Source: Bradyrhizobium jicamae (lineage in GTDB: Bacteria; Pseudomonadota; Alphaproteobacteria; Rhizobiales; Xanthobacteraceae). Taken from it: a stretch of 64,000 nt of DNA. Location of the stretch: contig NZ_JAFCKQ010000001.1 in NCBI RefSeq assembly GCF_018130215.1, forward strand, positions 434,001 through 498,000, written 5' to 3'. The notes under the pieces are model-generated. The model was not told the DNA's origin and ran no database searches. It saw only the letters and a program-made list of their open reading frames with translations. How positions within the stretch are numbered: the stretch's first letter is position 1; the number at the start of each line of letters is the position of its first letter. The position numbers and the translations under genes were made by a program. Below, in pieces: positions 57,444 through 64,000 of this stretch.

Positions 57444-57599
57444 CTAGAAGAAACCCCAGCTCAGATCGAGACCATAGCTCGCGCGGAGCAGCGCGACGAA
57501 CAAACCGGCCAGCGCGAGCAACAGCAGATGCCGGACAAGATTGATTTGAAGCGAATTGGCAGGAAACGCGCGTGCAATCGACTGGGCCAAAATAGTCAT
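57444..57599 (-). CDS. small single-pass membrane protein
   Basis: 51-residue frame beginning MTILAQSIARAFPANSLQ, with one hydrophobic helix (HLLLLALAGLFVALL) and an aromatic C-terminus SWGFF. AGAGG precedes the ATG. The composition is that of a small inner-membrane protein. It lies upstream of the gene at 57193 on the same strand and could be in the same transcript. Function unknown. Confidence 0.5.
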   Translation of the reverse strand: MTILAQSIARAFPANSLQINLVRHLLLLALAGLFVALLRASYGLDLSWGFF

Positions 57600-57698
57600 T
57601 TGCGACCTCTAATATCATACCCCGAAATTAGGTCGCACGCGGCGTTGCAAGGTTCAAAGCAACTCGGAGAGCGGCAGAACTCCGGGTACGGTGCCAAG

Positions 57699-59225
57699 TT
57701 ACGCCGCCTTCGATGCGCCGACGCGGCGCTCGGGCCGCGACGACGACATCGATTGTTCCTCCGCATCCTGCGGTGCGCCCCAGAACTCCTGCACGGTCGG
57801 TCCATGCTTCAATCTCTTGTCGCGCAAGAAGCCGAAGATCTCGTGCGGCCAGACCCGGCGTCCCATCTGCGTGTACCAGCGCATGGCATGGCGCAGCCCG
57901 GCGTCGCGATGGAACAGCACGCGCAGCAACGCCTTCGGGCGGCATTGCAGCACCATCTCGGTGAACTTGAACCACAGCAGCACGCGCCATGGCGCCATGT
58001 GCCGCGTCGCCAGCACCTGATGCTTGTAGTCCCAGCGGCGGCGATCGGTCTGGATCACGCGCCGTCCGGCCGCGAGACGGAAATACGGCGTCCAGCGATG
58101 CGGCGTGACGTAGAGCATCTGGATCTGGTCGGGATCGTAGGACAGCAGCTGGCGCAGGCCGCGCCAATGATCGCGATCGGTCTCCTCCTCGAAGCCGACG
58201 ACCCAGGTCGCCATCGACAGGATACCGTGCTGCCGCATCAGACGGATCGCCTCGCGATCGGTGGTCGTGGTGGCGCCCTTTCGAATCAGTTCCAGCGTCC
58301 TTTCGTCGGTGTTCTCCATGCCGAGCAGGAAGCGCTGCCAGCCGGCCTTCTTGTAGAGGTGCAGGATATCGGCGTCGCGGACGATGTCGTCGGCGCGGGT
58401 CGAGCCGACCAGGATCAGGTCCACCTTCTCGGCGATCAAGGCCTCGAGAAAGCTCCGCCAGGCCTTCTTCGAGACGGTCGGGTTCTCGTCGGCGAAGTTG
58501 ATGACCTTGACGCCGTGCTCGCGATTGAGCCGCGCCAGTTCCCGGGCGAAGCGCACGGGATCGCGGTGCCGCCATCGCGTCCAGAACCCGCGCTGGCCGC
58601 AATAATTGCACAGATGCGGGCAGCCGCGCGAGAACTGCACGACGACCGCGCGCAAGCCGCCCCAGTAGCTGTAACGCGCGTGATCGATCAATTCCCAGCC
58701 GACCCGATAGGCGTCGAGGTCGCGGATGACGGGCGCGGGCTGCGTGGCGCGCGGGCCGTGCAGGTCGCGAAACGCAATACCTGCGATGGCGCCTAGGTCG
58801 CCGCCAAATTCTAGCGCGCGCATCAATCGCCGCGCGGTCTCCTCTCCCTCGCCGCGTACGATCGCGGTGACATAGGGCTCCTCGCGCAGGATTTCACGCC
58901 AGTGATAGGTCGGGAACACGCCGCCGTAGACGATCAGCACGCTTGGCAAGGCTGCGACGATCACCTGGGCCACCTCGGCGATCACGGGGTGGCCCGATGT
59001 CGAGCCGGAATGGCCGAACAGCACGGCATCAGGAGCAAATCGCGACGCCTCCGCGACGATGGCCTCGATCGCCATCGGCCCGAACTCGGCATCGAGGAGG
59101 CGCACGACATGCCCGTCGTCGAGCAATGGCCCGCCGATCGACAACAGGCCCAGGGGCGGCAAATGATCGTCGGGTATTCGGCTGCCGATCGATGGATGAG
59201 GTACGTTGATCAGAAGAATGCGCAT
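57699..59225 (-). CDS. B12-binding-type radical SAM protein, BchE-like
   Basis: 508-residue protein: an N-terminal cobalamin-binding-like Rossmann half (MRILLINVPHPSIGS..., FGHSGSTSGHPVI) and a radical SAM core with SRGCPHLCNYCGQ (CxxxCxxC), followed by the segment YDPDQIQMLYVTPHRWTP. General resemblance is to the anaerobic Mg-protoporphyrin ester cyclase family (BchE) and other B12-radical SAM enzymes. I cannot assign a substrate, and no other bacteriochlorophyll or photosynthesis gene is in the window. Standing alone, it is divergent from nothing obvious and upstream of a uppS unit on the same strand. Confidence 0.8.
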   Translation of the reverse strand: MRILLINVPHPSIGSRIPDDHLPPLGLLSIGGPLLDDGHVVRLLDAEFGPMAIEAIVAEASRFAPDAVLFGHSGSTSGHPVIAEVAQVIVAALPSVLIVYGGVFPTYHWREILREEPYVTAIVRGEGEETARRLMRALEFGGDLGAIAGIAFRDLHGPRATQPAPVIRDLDAYRVGWELIDHARYSYWGGLRAVVVQFSRGCPHLCNYCGQRGFWTRWRHRDPVRFARELARLNREHGVKVINFADENPTVSKKAWRSFLEALIAEKVDLILVGSTRADDIVRDADILHLYKKAGWQRFLLGMENTDERTLELIRKGATTTTDREAIRLMRQHGILSMATWVVGFEEETDRDHWRGLRQLLSYDPDQIQMLYVTPHRWTPYFRLAAGRRVIQTDRRRWDYKHQVLATRHMAPWRVLLWFKFTEMVLQCRPKALLRVLFHRDAGLRHAMRWYTQMGRRVWPHEIFGFLRDKRLKHGPTVQEFWGAPQDAEEQSMSSSRPERRVGASKAA

Positions 59226-59341
59226 GGCCGACCGCTCCCGCTTTGGTTGGCGTGATCGTTCGTCCCCGCATCTTGTGAAGAGAGCCCAACCCCCCGGCCG
59301 GGCTTTTGGATGGTCTATGGAGGCATCCGTTGCTGGACGCG

Positions 59342-60082
59342 CTAGAGGTTCGGCACCGCCTCCGGCGCAATTGCCGCCAGGCCGCCGAAGCGGCGTTCGC
59401 GGCGATGGAAGGAGGAAAGCGCATCGGCAAGATCGTCGGCGTCGAATTCAGGCCACATCCGCTCGGTGAAGTGCAGTTCGGCGTAAGCACCTTCCCAAAG
59501 CAGGAAGTCCGAGAGCCGCTTCTCGCCCGAGGTGCGGATGATGAGATCGACGTCGCGCAGGCCGGTCTCGCCGGTGATGAGATCTGCGAAGGTCTCGCGG
59601 CTGAGTTTGCCGACGCTGGCCGCCCGTGCAGCCGCGTTCAGGATCGCGTCGCGCGCGGAATAGTCGATTGCGATGCGTAAATGGAGCGTGGTGCCGTCTG
59701 CGGTCGCAGCTTCCGCCCGCGCGATGGCGCTGGCGATACCGTCAGGCAGGCGATCGCGGCGGCCGATCACGGTGAGGCGGACGCCGTTCTTCACCAGCGC
59801 CTCGATCTCGTTGGCGAGATAGAACCGCAGCAGCGTCATCAGCGCCGCAACTTCCGCCTTCGGCCGCCGCCAATTATCGCTCGAGAACGCATAGAGGGTC
59901 AGCGTGCCGACACCTTGGTCCGGCGCCGCCTCGACCGCGCGGCGAATCGCCTCCACGCCGGCCTCGTGTCCGCGCAGCCGCGACAGGCCCCGCCGGGTCG
60001 CCCAGCGGCCGTTGCCGTCCATGATGATGCCGACATGCAGCCGGACGGCGTCTTCCGGGTCGAGCGCAACGTTACTTTGCAT
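59342..60082 (-). CDS. uppS: isoprenyl transferase (undecaprenyl diphosphate synthase family)
   Basis: 246-residue cis-prenyltransferase. It has the diphosphate-binding [17 protein letters not shown] (catalytic Asp), the [17 protein letters not shown] segment and the C-terminal [18 protein letters not shown]. It condenses isopentenyl diphosphate units into a long-chain polyprenyl carrier. The ATG with CTGGAG upstream was chosen over an earlier TTG. A housekeeping copy normally lies with cdsA and dxr, so this may be a second copy. A palindrome covers its start codon. Confidence 0.93.
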   Translation of the reverse strand: MQSNVALDPEDAVRLHVGIIMDGNGRWATRRGLSRLRGHEAGVEAIRRAVEAAPDQGVGTLTLYAFSSDNWRRPKAEVAALMTLLRFYLANEIEALVKNGVRLTVIGRRDRLPDGIASAIARAEAATADGTTLHLRIAIDYSARDAILNAAARAASVGKLSRETFADLITGETGLRDVDLIIRTSGEKRLSDFLLWEGAYAELHFTERMWPEFDADDLADALSSFHRRERRFGGLAAIAPEAVPNL

Positions 60083-60090
60083 TACAAAGT
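60074..60090. promoter_or_regulatory. operator-like palindrome at the uppS start codon
   Basis: ACTTTG-CATTA-CAAAGT, with the uppS ATG lying in the centre on the reverse strand. The arms are identical to those of the palindrome at 61113-61129 upstream of the membrane protein gene. The site probably binds the winged-helix regulator encoded between the two sites. Confidence 0.6.
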
Positions 60091-60115
60091 CTCCAGACAA
60101 AAAAATGGACGATGA

Positions 60116-60496
60116 TCAGGCCGGCAGGATGCCGAGGCGGTTCGCCGCGGCCTCGCCCTTGCCGGCAGCCCTGGCGGCGTCGCGCACCAATTGTTCGAGC
60201 ACGGCGAGATAGTCGAGGAAACGACGACGGCCGGTCTTGGTCAGGCGGCAGGTGGTGTGCGGGCGGTTGCCTTCATAGCCCTTGATGACGTCGACCAGGC
60301 CGGCCTCCTGCAGCACCTGAAGATGCCGGCTGAGATTGCCGTCGGTCAGACCGCAGAGTTGCTTCAGATCGGCGAAGGCGAGCCCCTTCGGATGCGCCAT
60401 CAGCGAGGTCAGCAATCCGAGCCGCGCCTTCTCATGGATGACTCGATCGAGGCCGTCATAGGCGAATGGCGCGCTGGTCGCGTCAGTCTTCGGCAT
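60116..60496 (-). CDS. winged-helix transcriptional regulator
   Basis: 126-residue DNA-binding protein. Residues around 20-100 form a MarR/HTH_27-type winged helix: EKARLGLLTSLMAHPKGLAF, LKQLCGLTDGNLSRHLQVLQEAGLV and a basic wing KGYEGNRPHTTCRLTKTGRRRF. The second of two ATGs after GGAG is used. It overlaps the end of the membrane protein gene by 14 bases and lies 33 bases from uppS on the same strand, so the three form an operon. Identical palindromes at both ends make autoregulation likely. Confidence 0.87.
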   Translation of the reverse strand: MPKTDATSAPFAYDGLDRVIHEKARLGLLTSLMAHPKGLAFADLKQLCGLTDGNLSRHLQVLQEAGLVDVIKGYEGNRPHTTCRLTKTGRRRFLDYLAVLEQLVRDAARAAGKGEAAANRLGILPA

Positions 60497-61100
60497 CATT
60501 TTCTCCAGAGGCAAAGTAAAGCAGGGCTGCAAGCAACAATTGGCCGATCGCGAACGGCAGTCCCATGGTCCAGGGCGATAGCGCGTGGCTCTGGCTCGCG
60601 ATCAGCAGCACCGTGAAGCCGGACAGGAAATACCATGCGCCGCCGAGTGCAATCGTGCGCGGCAGCAGCCGGACCGATGCGAACACGCCGAGGCTGACCA
60701 GAACCTGCCAGAGGCCGGGCAGCATCCACAGCGTCTCGGGCGCGAACTTCCATTGCAGGATCGCCAGCAGCACGCCGGCGATTGCCGCAGGAACAAACTG
60801 CTCGATCGCCTGCCGGACCATCGCATCGGCAAGGCCCGAGTGATGCCGCTGCGAACGCGCCTGCATCTCGGTCCAGATCAGCACCGCCGACAGCAGGGCC
60901 GCGGCCGCCCAGCCGGCGAGAAACACGATCGGATGGGAAGTAGGATCGTCGAGCCACAGATGCTGCGCGAGCGCAGTGATGAGCGCGATGCCGCTGGTGG
61001 CGGCAACCGTTGCCGACCCATAGCCGCGGAACGCGGTTCCTGCCGCGATCTGGCTGCGGATCGCGAGAATATCGGCCAACGCCTTGTCGAGGTCGCGCAT
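60483..61100 (-). CDS. multi-pass membrane protein of unknown function
   Basis: 205-residue protein. A soluble N-terminus (MRDLDKALADILAIRSQIA) leads to about five to six hydrophobic helices (SATVAATSGIALITALAQ, PIVFLAGWAAAALLSAVLIW, AAIAGVLLAILQW, and others). No motif is recognised. The ATG follows a GGGTGG site. It is the first gene of the regulator/uppS cluster, behind a likely promoter with an operator. A link to cell-envelope lipid metabolism is only suggested by the neighbour. Confidence 0.82.
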   Translation of the reverse strand: MRDLDKALADILAIRSQIAAGTAFRGYGSATVAATSGIALITALAQHLWLDDPTSHPIVFLAGWAAAALLSAVLIWTEMQARSQRHHSGLADAMVRQAIEQFVPAAIAGVLLAILQWKFAPETLWMLPGLWQVLVSLGVFASVRLLPRTIALGGAWYFLSGFTVLLIASQSHALSPWTMGLPFAIGQLLLAALLYFASGENDAED

Positions 61101-61112
61101 CTGACCACCCGA

Positions 61113-61154
61113 ACTTTGTATCGCAAAGTATACGGGGTCGCCAAGCAAACGCAA
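61113..61154 (-). promoter_or_regulatory. promoter with operator for the membrane protein/regulator/uppS cluster
   Basis: On the reverse strand TTGCGT (61149-61154) is followed after 16 bases by TATACT (61127-61132), about 30 bases before the ATG. The palindrome ACTTTG-TATCG-CAAAGT (61113-61129) overlaps the -10 box and covers the likely start of transcription, an arrangement suited to repression. It is matched by the site at 60074-60090. Confidence 0.6.
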
Positions 61155-61301
61155 GCGGCGCCGCATCTCGCGGCAATCAAGATGTTTAACGGCCAGTTAC
61201 TGCACGAATACTGCACAAATGCGGCGGGAGCAGCGCCGTCTGTCGAAATTCTCGGGGCGCGCAATTGCACGCCGTGGTTCTCGCTTCGCGCGCACCGCGG
61301 C

Positions 61302-62039
61302 TCAACTATGGCAGCAGGATGCCTGAACCGGCGACGGCTGGTACTGATCGCGAAGCCGCACCCAATCCATCGGATAGGGCAGCCCCTCCTCGTGACGCCC
61401 GAGGGGCGTCAGGTCAAGATAGTGGTAGGCGGCGTTCATCATGTCGAGGCCGCGTGCGAAGGTGGAATAGGTGTGGAACACGTCGCCCGCGTCGTCGCGA
61501 TAGAACACGCTAATGCCCGGCAACTCGTCGCCATAGGGCGGCGTGGTTCCGAAATTGTAGCGGGCTTCACCCTTCTGCATTTGCTCAGGGGTGAAGGAGA
61601 CGCCGTAGTCGTAGTTGAAATCGTTGGTCCCTGACGAGACCCAATCGAAGGTCCAGCCCATCCGCTTCTTGAATGCCTCGAGCTTTTGCGGCGGCGCCCG
61701 CGAGATTGCGATCATGGTGGTGTCGCGCGCTGCAAGATGCGGCACCATGCGCTCGAAGCCGTCGACCCAGAACGAGCAGCTCTTGCAGGCTGCATCCCAT
61801 TCAGGCGCGAACATCACGTGCTGCACCACGAGCTGCGGCCTGCCCTTGAACAGGTCGCCGAGTGTGACCTTGCCGCCCGGCCCGTCGAACACATAATTCT
61901 TGTCGACCCTGACCCAGGGAAGTTCGCGGCGCTGGCGGCTCAGCGCTTCGCGGGCCTGGGTCAGTTCCTTCTCGCCGGCCATCAGGGACTTGCGAGCTGC
62001 GATCCATTCCTCGCGTGAGACGATCTTGTGCGTTTGCAT
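61302..62039 (-). CDS. DUF899 family thioredoxin-like protein
   Basis: 245-residue protein. SREEWIAARKSLMAGEKELT, RRELPWVRVDKNYVFDGPGG and HVMFAPEWDAACKSCSFWVDGFE are characteristic of DUF899, which has a thioredoxin fold; the cysteine pair is CKSC. The C-terminus has additional cysteines (ASCCHS). AGGAGCAACC precedes the ATG. Third gene of an ArsR/SRPBCC/DUF899 unit, a combination frequent in alphaproteobacteria. The reaction is unknown. Confidence 0.9.
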   Translation of the reverse strand: MQTHKIVSREEWIAARKSLMAGEKELTQAREALSRQRRELPWVRVDKNYVFDGPGGKVTLGDLFKGRPQLVVQHVMFAPEWDAACKSCSFWVDGFERMVPHLAARDTTMIAISRAPPQKLEAFKKRMGWTFDWVSSGTNDFNYDYGVSFTPEQMQKGEARYNFGTTPPYGDELPGISVFYRDDAGDVFHTYSTFARGLDMMNAAYHYLDLTPLGRHEEGLPYPMDWVRLRDQYQPSPVQASCCHS

Positions 62040-62060
62040 CGGTTGCTCCTGGTCAAGGGC

Positions 62061-62528
62061 TCAAGCGTCGACGAAAGTTTCCAGATTGCCGAGGAACTCG
62101 GTCCAGCCGCGCTGATGATTGTCGCGAGCCGTCTCGTCGGCGAATTGCGCGTGGTGGAAGGTGAGCAGCGTGCCGCCGGCGTCGGGCTTGATCGACACCG
62201 TCACCAGCGACTCGCGTTCCGGGGTCGAATGCCAGGCCCAGCTGAACACCAGCCGCCGGTTCGGCGCCACCTCGCGATAGACACCGCCGACCTCGTGATA
62301 TTCGCCGTTCGAACCGGTGAAGCTGATGCGGTAGCGCCCGCCGACGCGAACGTCGAGATTCGCACGTGCCGTGCCGGGCTTGACCTGTCCGGGCCCGAAC
62401 CACTGCACTAGGTTTTCCGCGTCGGTCCACGCGGCGTAGACTTTTTCCGGCCGCGCGCGGAGGCGGCGCGTGAGGGTGAGGCTTGGGCGCGCGGCGAGGC
62501 CGGCGTCGGCTGCGGTGCTGTTGGCCAT
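62061..62528 (-). CDS. SRPBCC (AHSA1-like) domain protein
   Basis: 155-residue START/Bet v1-like protein. LTLTRRLRARPEKVYAAWTD, WFGPGQVKPGTARANLDVRVGG and WTEFLGNLETFVDA follow the AHSA1 family pattern, a fold with a ligand pocket. GGAGGATAACCC before the ATG is a strong site inside the upstream ArsR gene. The two genes overlap by 121 bases in different frames. Often paired with an ArsR regulator; ligand unknown. Confidence 0.9.
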   Translation of the reverse strand: MANSTAADAGLAARPSLTLTRRLRARPEKVYAAWTDAENLVQWFGPGQVKPGTARANLDVRVGGRYRISFTGSNGEYHEVGGVYREVAPNRRLVFSWAWHSTPERESLVTVSIKPDAGGTLLTFHHAQFADETARDNHQRGWTEFLGNLETFVDA

Positions 62529-62857
62529 GGGTTATCCTCCACAAAGGCAGCGAGGCGATCGAGGTTGTCGGACCAGAATTGCGCATACCGGTTGAGCCAG
62601 TTCATCGCCTGCTCCATCGGCCGGGCGGTGAGCCGGCACGCCACCGTGCGGCCAGTCTTTTCGCGCGCGATCAGGCCGGCATCCGAGAGAACCTCGAGAT
62701 GCTTCATGATCGCGGGCAGTGACATCGCGAACGGCTGGGCCAGTTCGCTCACCGACAAACCGTTCCGCTCGCCGAGCCGCGCCAGAAGGGCCCGGCGGGT
62801 GGGATCGGCGAGCGCCGCAAAGGTGCGGTCCAGCGTCTGGTCCTGATACTTAACCAT
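62408..62857 (-). CDS. ArsR-family transcriptional regulator
   Basis: 149-residue winged-helix protein: FAALADPTRRALLARLGERNGLSV, AQPFAMSLPAIMKHLEVLSDAGLI, EKTGRTVACRL. It lacks cysteine metal sites, so is the non-metal ArsR type typically linked to SRPBCC genes. Residues after about 105 are Pro/Ser/Arg-rich low complexity and run through the start of the SRPBCC gene in another frame, so the tail is probably non-essential. It likely represses its own operon. Confidence 0.92.
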   Translation of the reverse strand: MVKYQDQTLDRTFAALADPTRRALLARLGERNGLSVSELAQPFAMSLPAIMKHLEVLSDAGLIAREKTGRTVACRLTARPMEQAMNWLNRYAQFWSDNLDRLAAFVEDNPWPTAPQPTPASPRAQASPSRAASARGRKKSTPRGPTRKT

Positions 62858-62929
62858 GTGGTTTAGTATAATCGCAGACCGTTTGCCGTCAAGGGTCCGG
62901 CTTCACGATCGCGTCAATGCGCGGGATGG

Positions 62930-63211
62930 CTAATCGTGGTCGATGCGTCGGTATCGCCGCTGCGGCTGCCGCGGCTGCGCCTGCTCGCGGAACAGGAACC
63001 GCGGGTTCTCCCCGCAAGCGAGATACTGGCCGGATATGCTCGCCTGGCAGTGCGCATAGGTTTGGTACATGCATTGGCCGGGATAGCCGAAACTCGGTCC
63101 CTGCGCGCACCACGGGTAATCATAGGGATCGGCCGAAGCAGGCGCGATGCTAGCAAGGCAGGCGAGCGCCACCGCGGCCAATACGGGCACGGTCGACTGC
63201 AATCGACGCAT
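62930..63211 (-). CDS. DUF3551 family secreted protein
   Basis: 93-residue protein with a signal peptide MRRLQSTVPVLAAVALACLASIA..., cleaved near ASADP. The mature part has DYPWCAQGPSFGYPGQCMYQTYAHCQASISGQ with four cysteines, which defines DUF3551, a family expanded in Bradyrhizobium. The start was placed at the internal ATG after GGGAG. The role is unknown; it probably resides in the periplasm. Confidence 0.88.
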   Translation of the reverse strand: MRRLQSTVPVLAAVALACLASIAPASADPYDYPWCAQGPSFGYPGQCMYQTYAHCQASISGQYLACGENPRFLFREQAQPRQPQRRYRRIDHD

Positions 63212-63238
63212 GATCAGAACTCCCGCTCTCACGCTGCC

Positions 63239-64000
63239 CTATTCGACCTTCAGGCCGGCGAATTCGACGACCTTCTTCCACTTGTCGGTCTCGGCCCTGA
63301 TGTCATTGCCAAAGGCTTCCGGCGTCTGGATCAGCGGTTCGCCCCCGAGTTCGACGAGGCGCTTCCTCATCTCGGGCTCGGCGAGAACGGCGTTGATCTC
63401 GGCGTTGAGCCTGCCGACGCGTTCCTTCGGCGTGTTCTTCGGCGCGCCCATGCCGAACAGCGCGCTTGCCTCATAGCCCGTCACGGTTTCGGCGATCGCC
63501 GGCACGTCGGGCAGTTGCGAGGAGCGCTCCGCCGTCGTCACGCCGAGCGCGCGCAGCGAGCCGGCTCGGATGTGCTGGATGATGGAGGGCATGTTGTCGA
63601 AGATCACCTGCACCTGGCCTCCGAGCATGTCGGTGATCGCGGGCGCCGCGCCGCGATACGGCACGTGCTGCATCTTGCAGCCGGTCATCGCCATGAACAT
63701 CTCGCCGGACAGATGCACCGAGGTGCCGTTGCCGGAGGACGCCATGTTCACCTTGCCGGGGTTGGCCTTCACATAGGCCACGAATTCGGCGACGGTCCTG
63801 GCCGGGACATCCTTGTTGACCGTCATCACGTTCGGCACGCGATTGAACGAGGCAATCGGCACGATGTCGCGCACGAAATTGAACTTCAGATTGGCATAGA
63901 GCGAGGCGTTGATGTAGTTCGCCGGGTTGACCAGCAGCACCGTGTAGCCGTCGGGCTCGGCGTTGATCGCCGCCTCCGTGCCGATATTGTTGCCGGCACC
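63239..64000 (-). CDS. tripartite tricarboxylate transporter (Bug/TctC) substrate-binding protein, 5' end outside window
   Basis: The frame is open to the right edge, giving 253 residues of a Bug-family periplasmic binding protein. GAGNNIGTEAAINAEPDGYT, PNVMTVNKDVPARTVAEFVAY and VPYRGAAPAITDMLGGQVQV are family hallmarks. Such proteins bind carboxylates for a TctAB permease, or act as free orphan receptors. The signal peptide lies beyond the window. It is downstream of no visible transporter gene. Confidence 0.93.
   Translation of the reverse strand, partial: GAGNNIGTEAAINAEPDGYTVLLVNPANYINASLYANLKFNFVRDIVPIASFNRVPNVMTVNKDVPARTVAEFVAYVKANPGKVNMASSGNGTSVHLSGEMFMAMTGCKMQHVPYRGAAPAITDMLGGQVQVIFDNMPSIIQHIRAGSLRALGVTTAERSSQLPDVPAIAETVTGYEASALFGMGAPKNTPKERVGRLNAEINAVLAEPEMRKRLVELGGEPLIQTPEAFGNDIRAETDKWKKVVEFAGLKVE

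Overview
The window reads as chromosomal DNA of an alphaproteobacterium, most likely Bradyrhizobium or a close relative in the Nitrobacteraceae. The evidence is GC-rich coding with strong G/C third positions, a RegS/RegR redox pair next to an mmcB gene, a DUF3551 secreted protein, tandem branched-chain amino acid binding proteins, a TctC/Bug binding protein and several dispersed non-coding repeats of a kind I associate with this group. The genus is inferred from gene content, not from a marker gene. No rRNA, integrase, transposase, plasmid functions or CRISPR array was seen. There is one tRNA, tRNA-Arg(CCG).

Layout. 0-4.2 kb: a partial unknown gene, a PAS histidine kinase with a FixJ-type regulator and a receiver-only protein, then three tiny coupled genes (two cysteine-rich, one membrane). 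4.2-8.1 kb: ogt, two tandem paralogous periplasmic binding proteins and a DUF1330 protein. 8.3-17.4 kb: a class A penicillin-binding protein, a YgjP-type metallopeptidase, a PHB depolymerase, an ABC-2 exporter, regS/regR and mmcB. 17.5-25.5 kb: two convergent GH13 enzymes, an RMD1-family protein, a metallo-beta-lactamase-fold hydrolase, a PHB-depolymerase-like esterase and an MFS exporter. 25.8-38.2 kb: two luciferase-like monooxygenases around a signalling block (membrane cyclase, HWE/HisKA_2 kinase, two GGDEF-EAL proteins), with YccF and hydrolase genes. 38.3-41.7 kb: tRNA-Arg followed by accessory-looking DNA with a decayed LuxR regulator fragment, two divergent LuxR-type regulators (one with a degenerate receiver), strong hairpins and short tandem repeats. 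41.8-50 kb: an orphan HlyD adaptor, a YgiQ radical SAM protein and an RND efflux operon. 50-57.1 kb: hydrolases, TfoX, a large dispersed structured repeat, GST and threonine deaminase. 57.2-64 kb: two small ORFs, a BchE-like radical SAM protein, a membrane protein/regulator/uppS cluster with two matching palindromes, an ArsR-SRPBCC-DUF899 operon, DUF3551 and a partial TctC gene.

Most promising leads: the pair of identical-arm palindromes (ACTTTG-N5-CAAAGT) at both ends of the membrane protein/winged-helix regulator/uppS cluster; the long dispersed repeat at 52.1-52.5 kb, which can fold into a multi-branched RNA; and the degenerate-receiver LuxR protein behind an A/T-rich leader with a three-copy 14-bp repeat.
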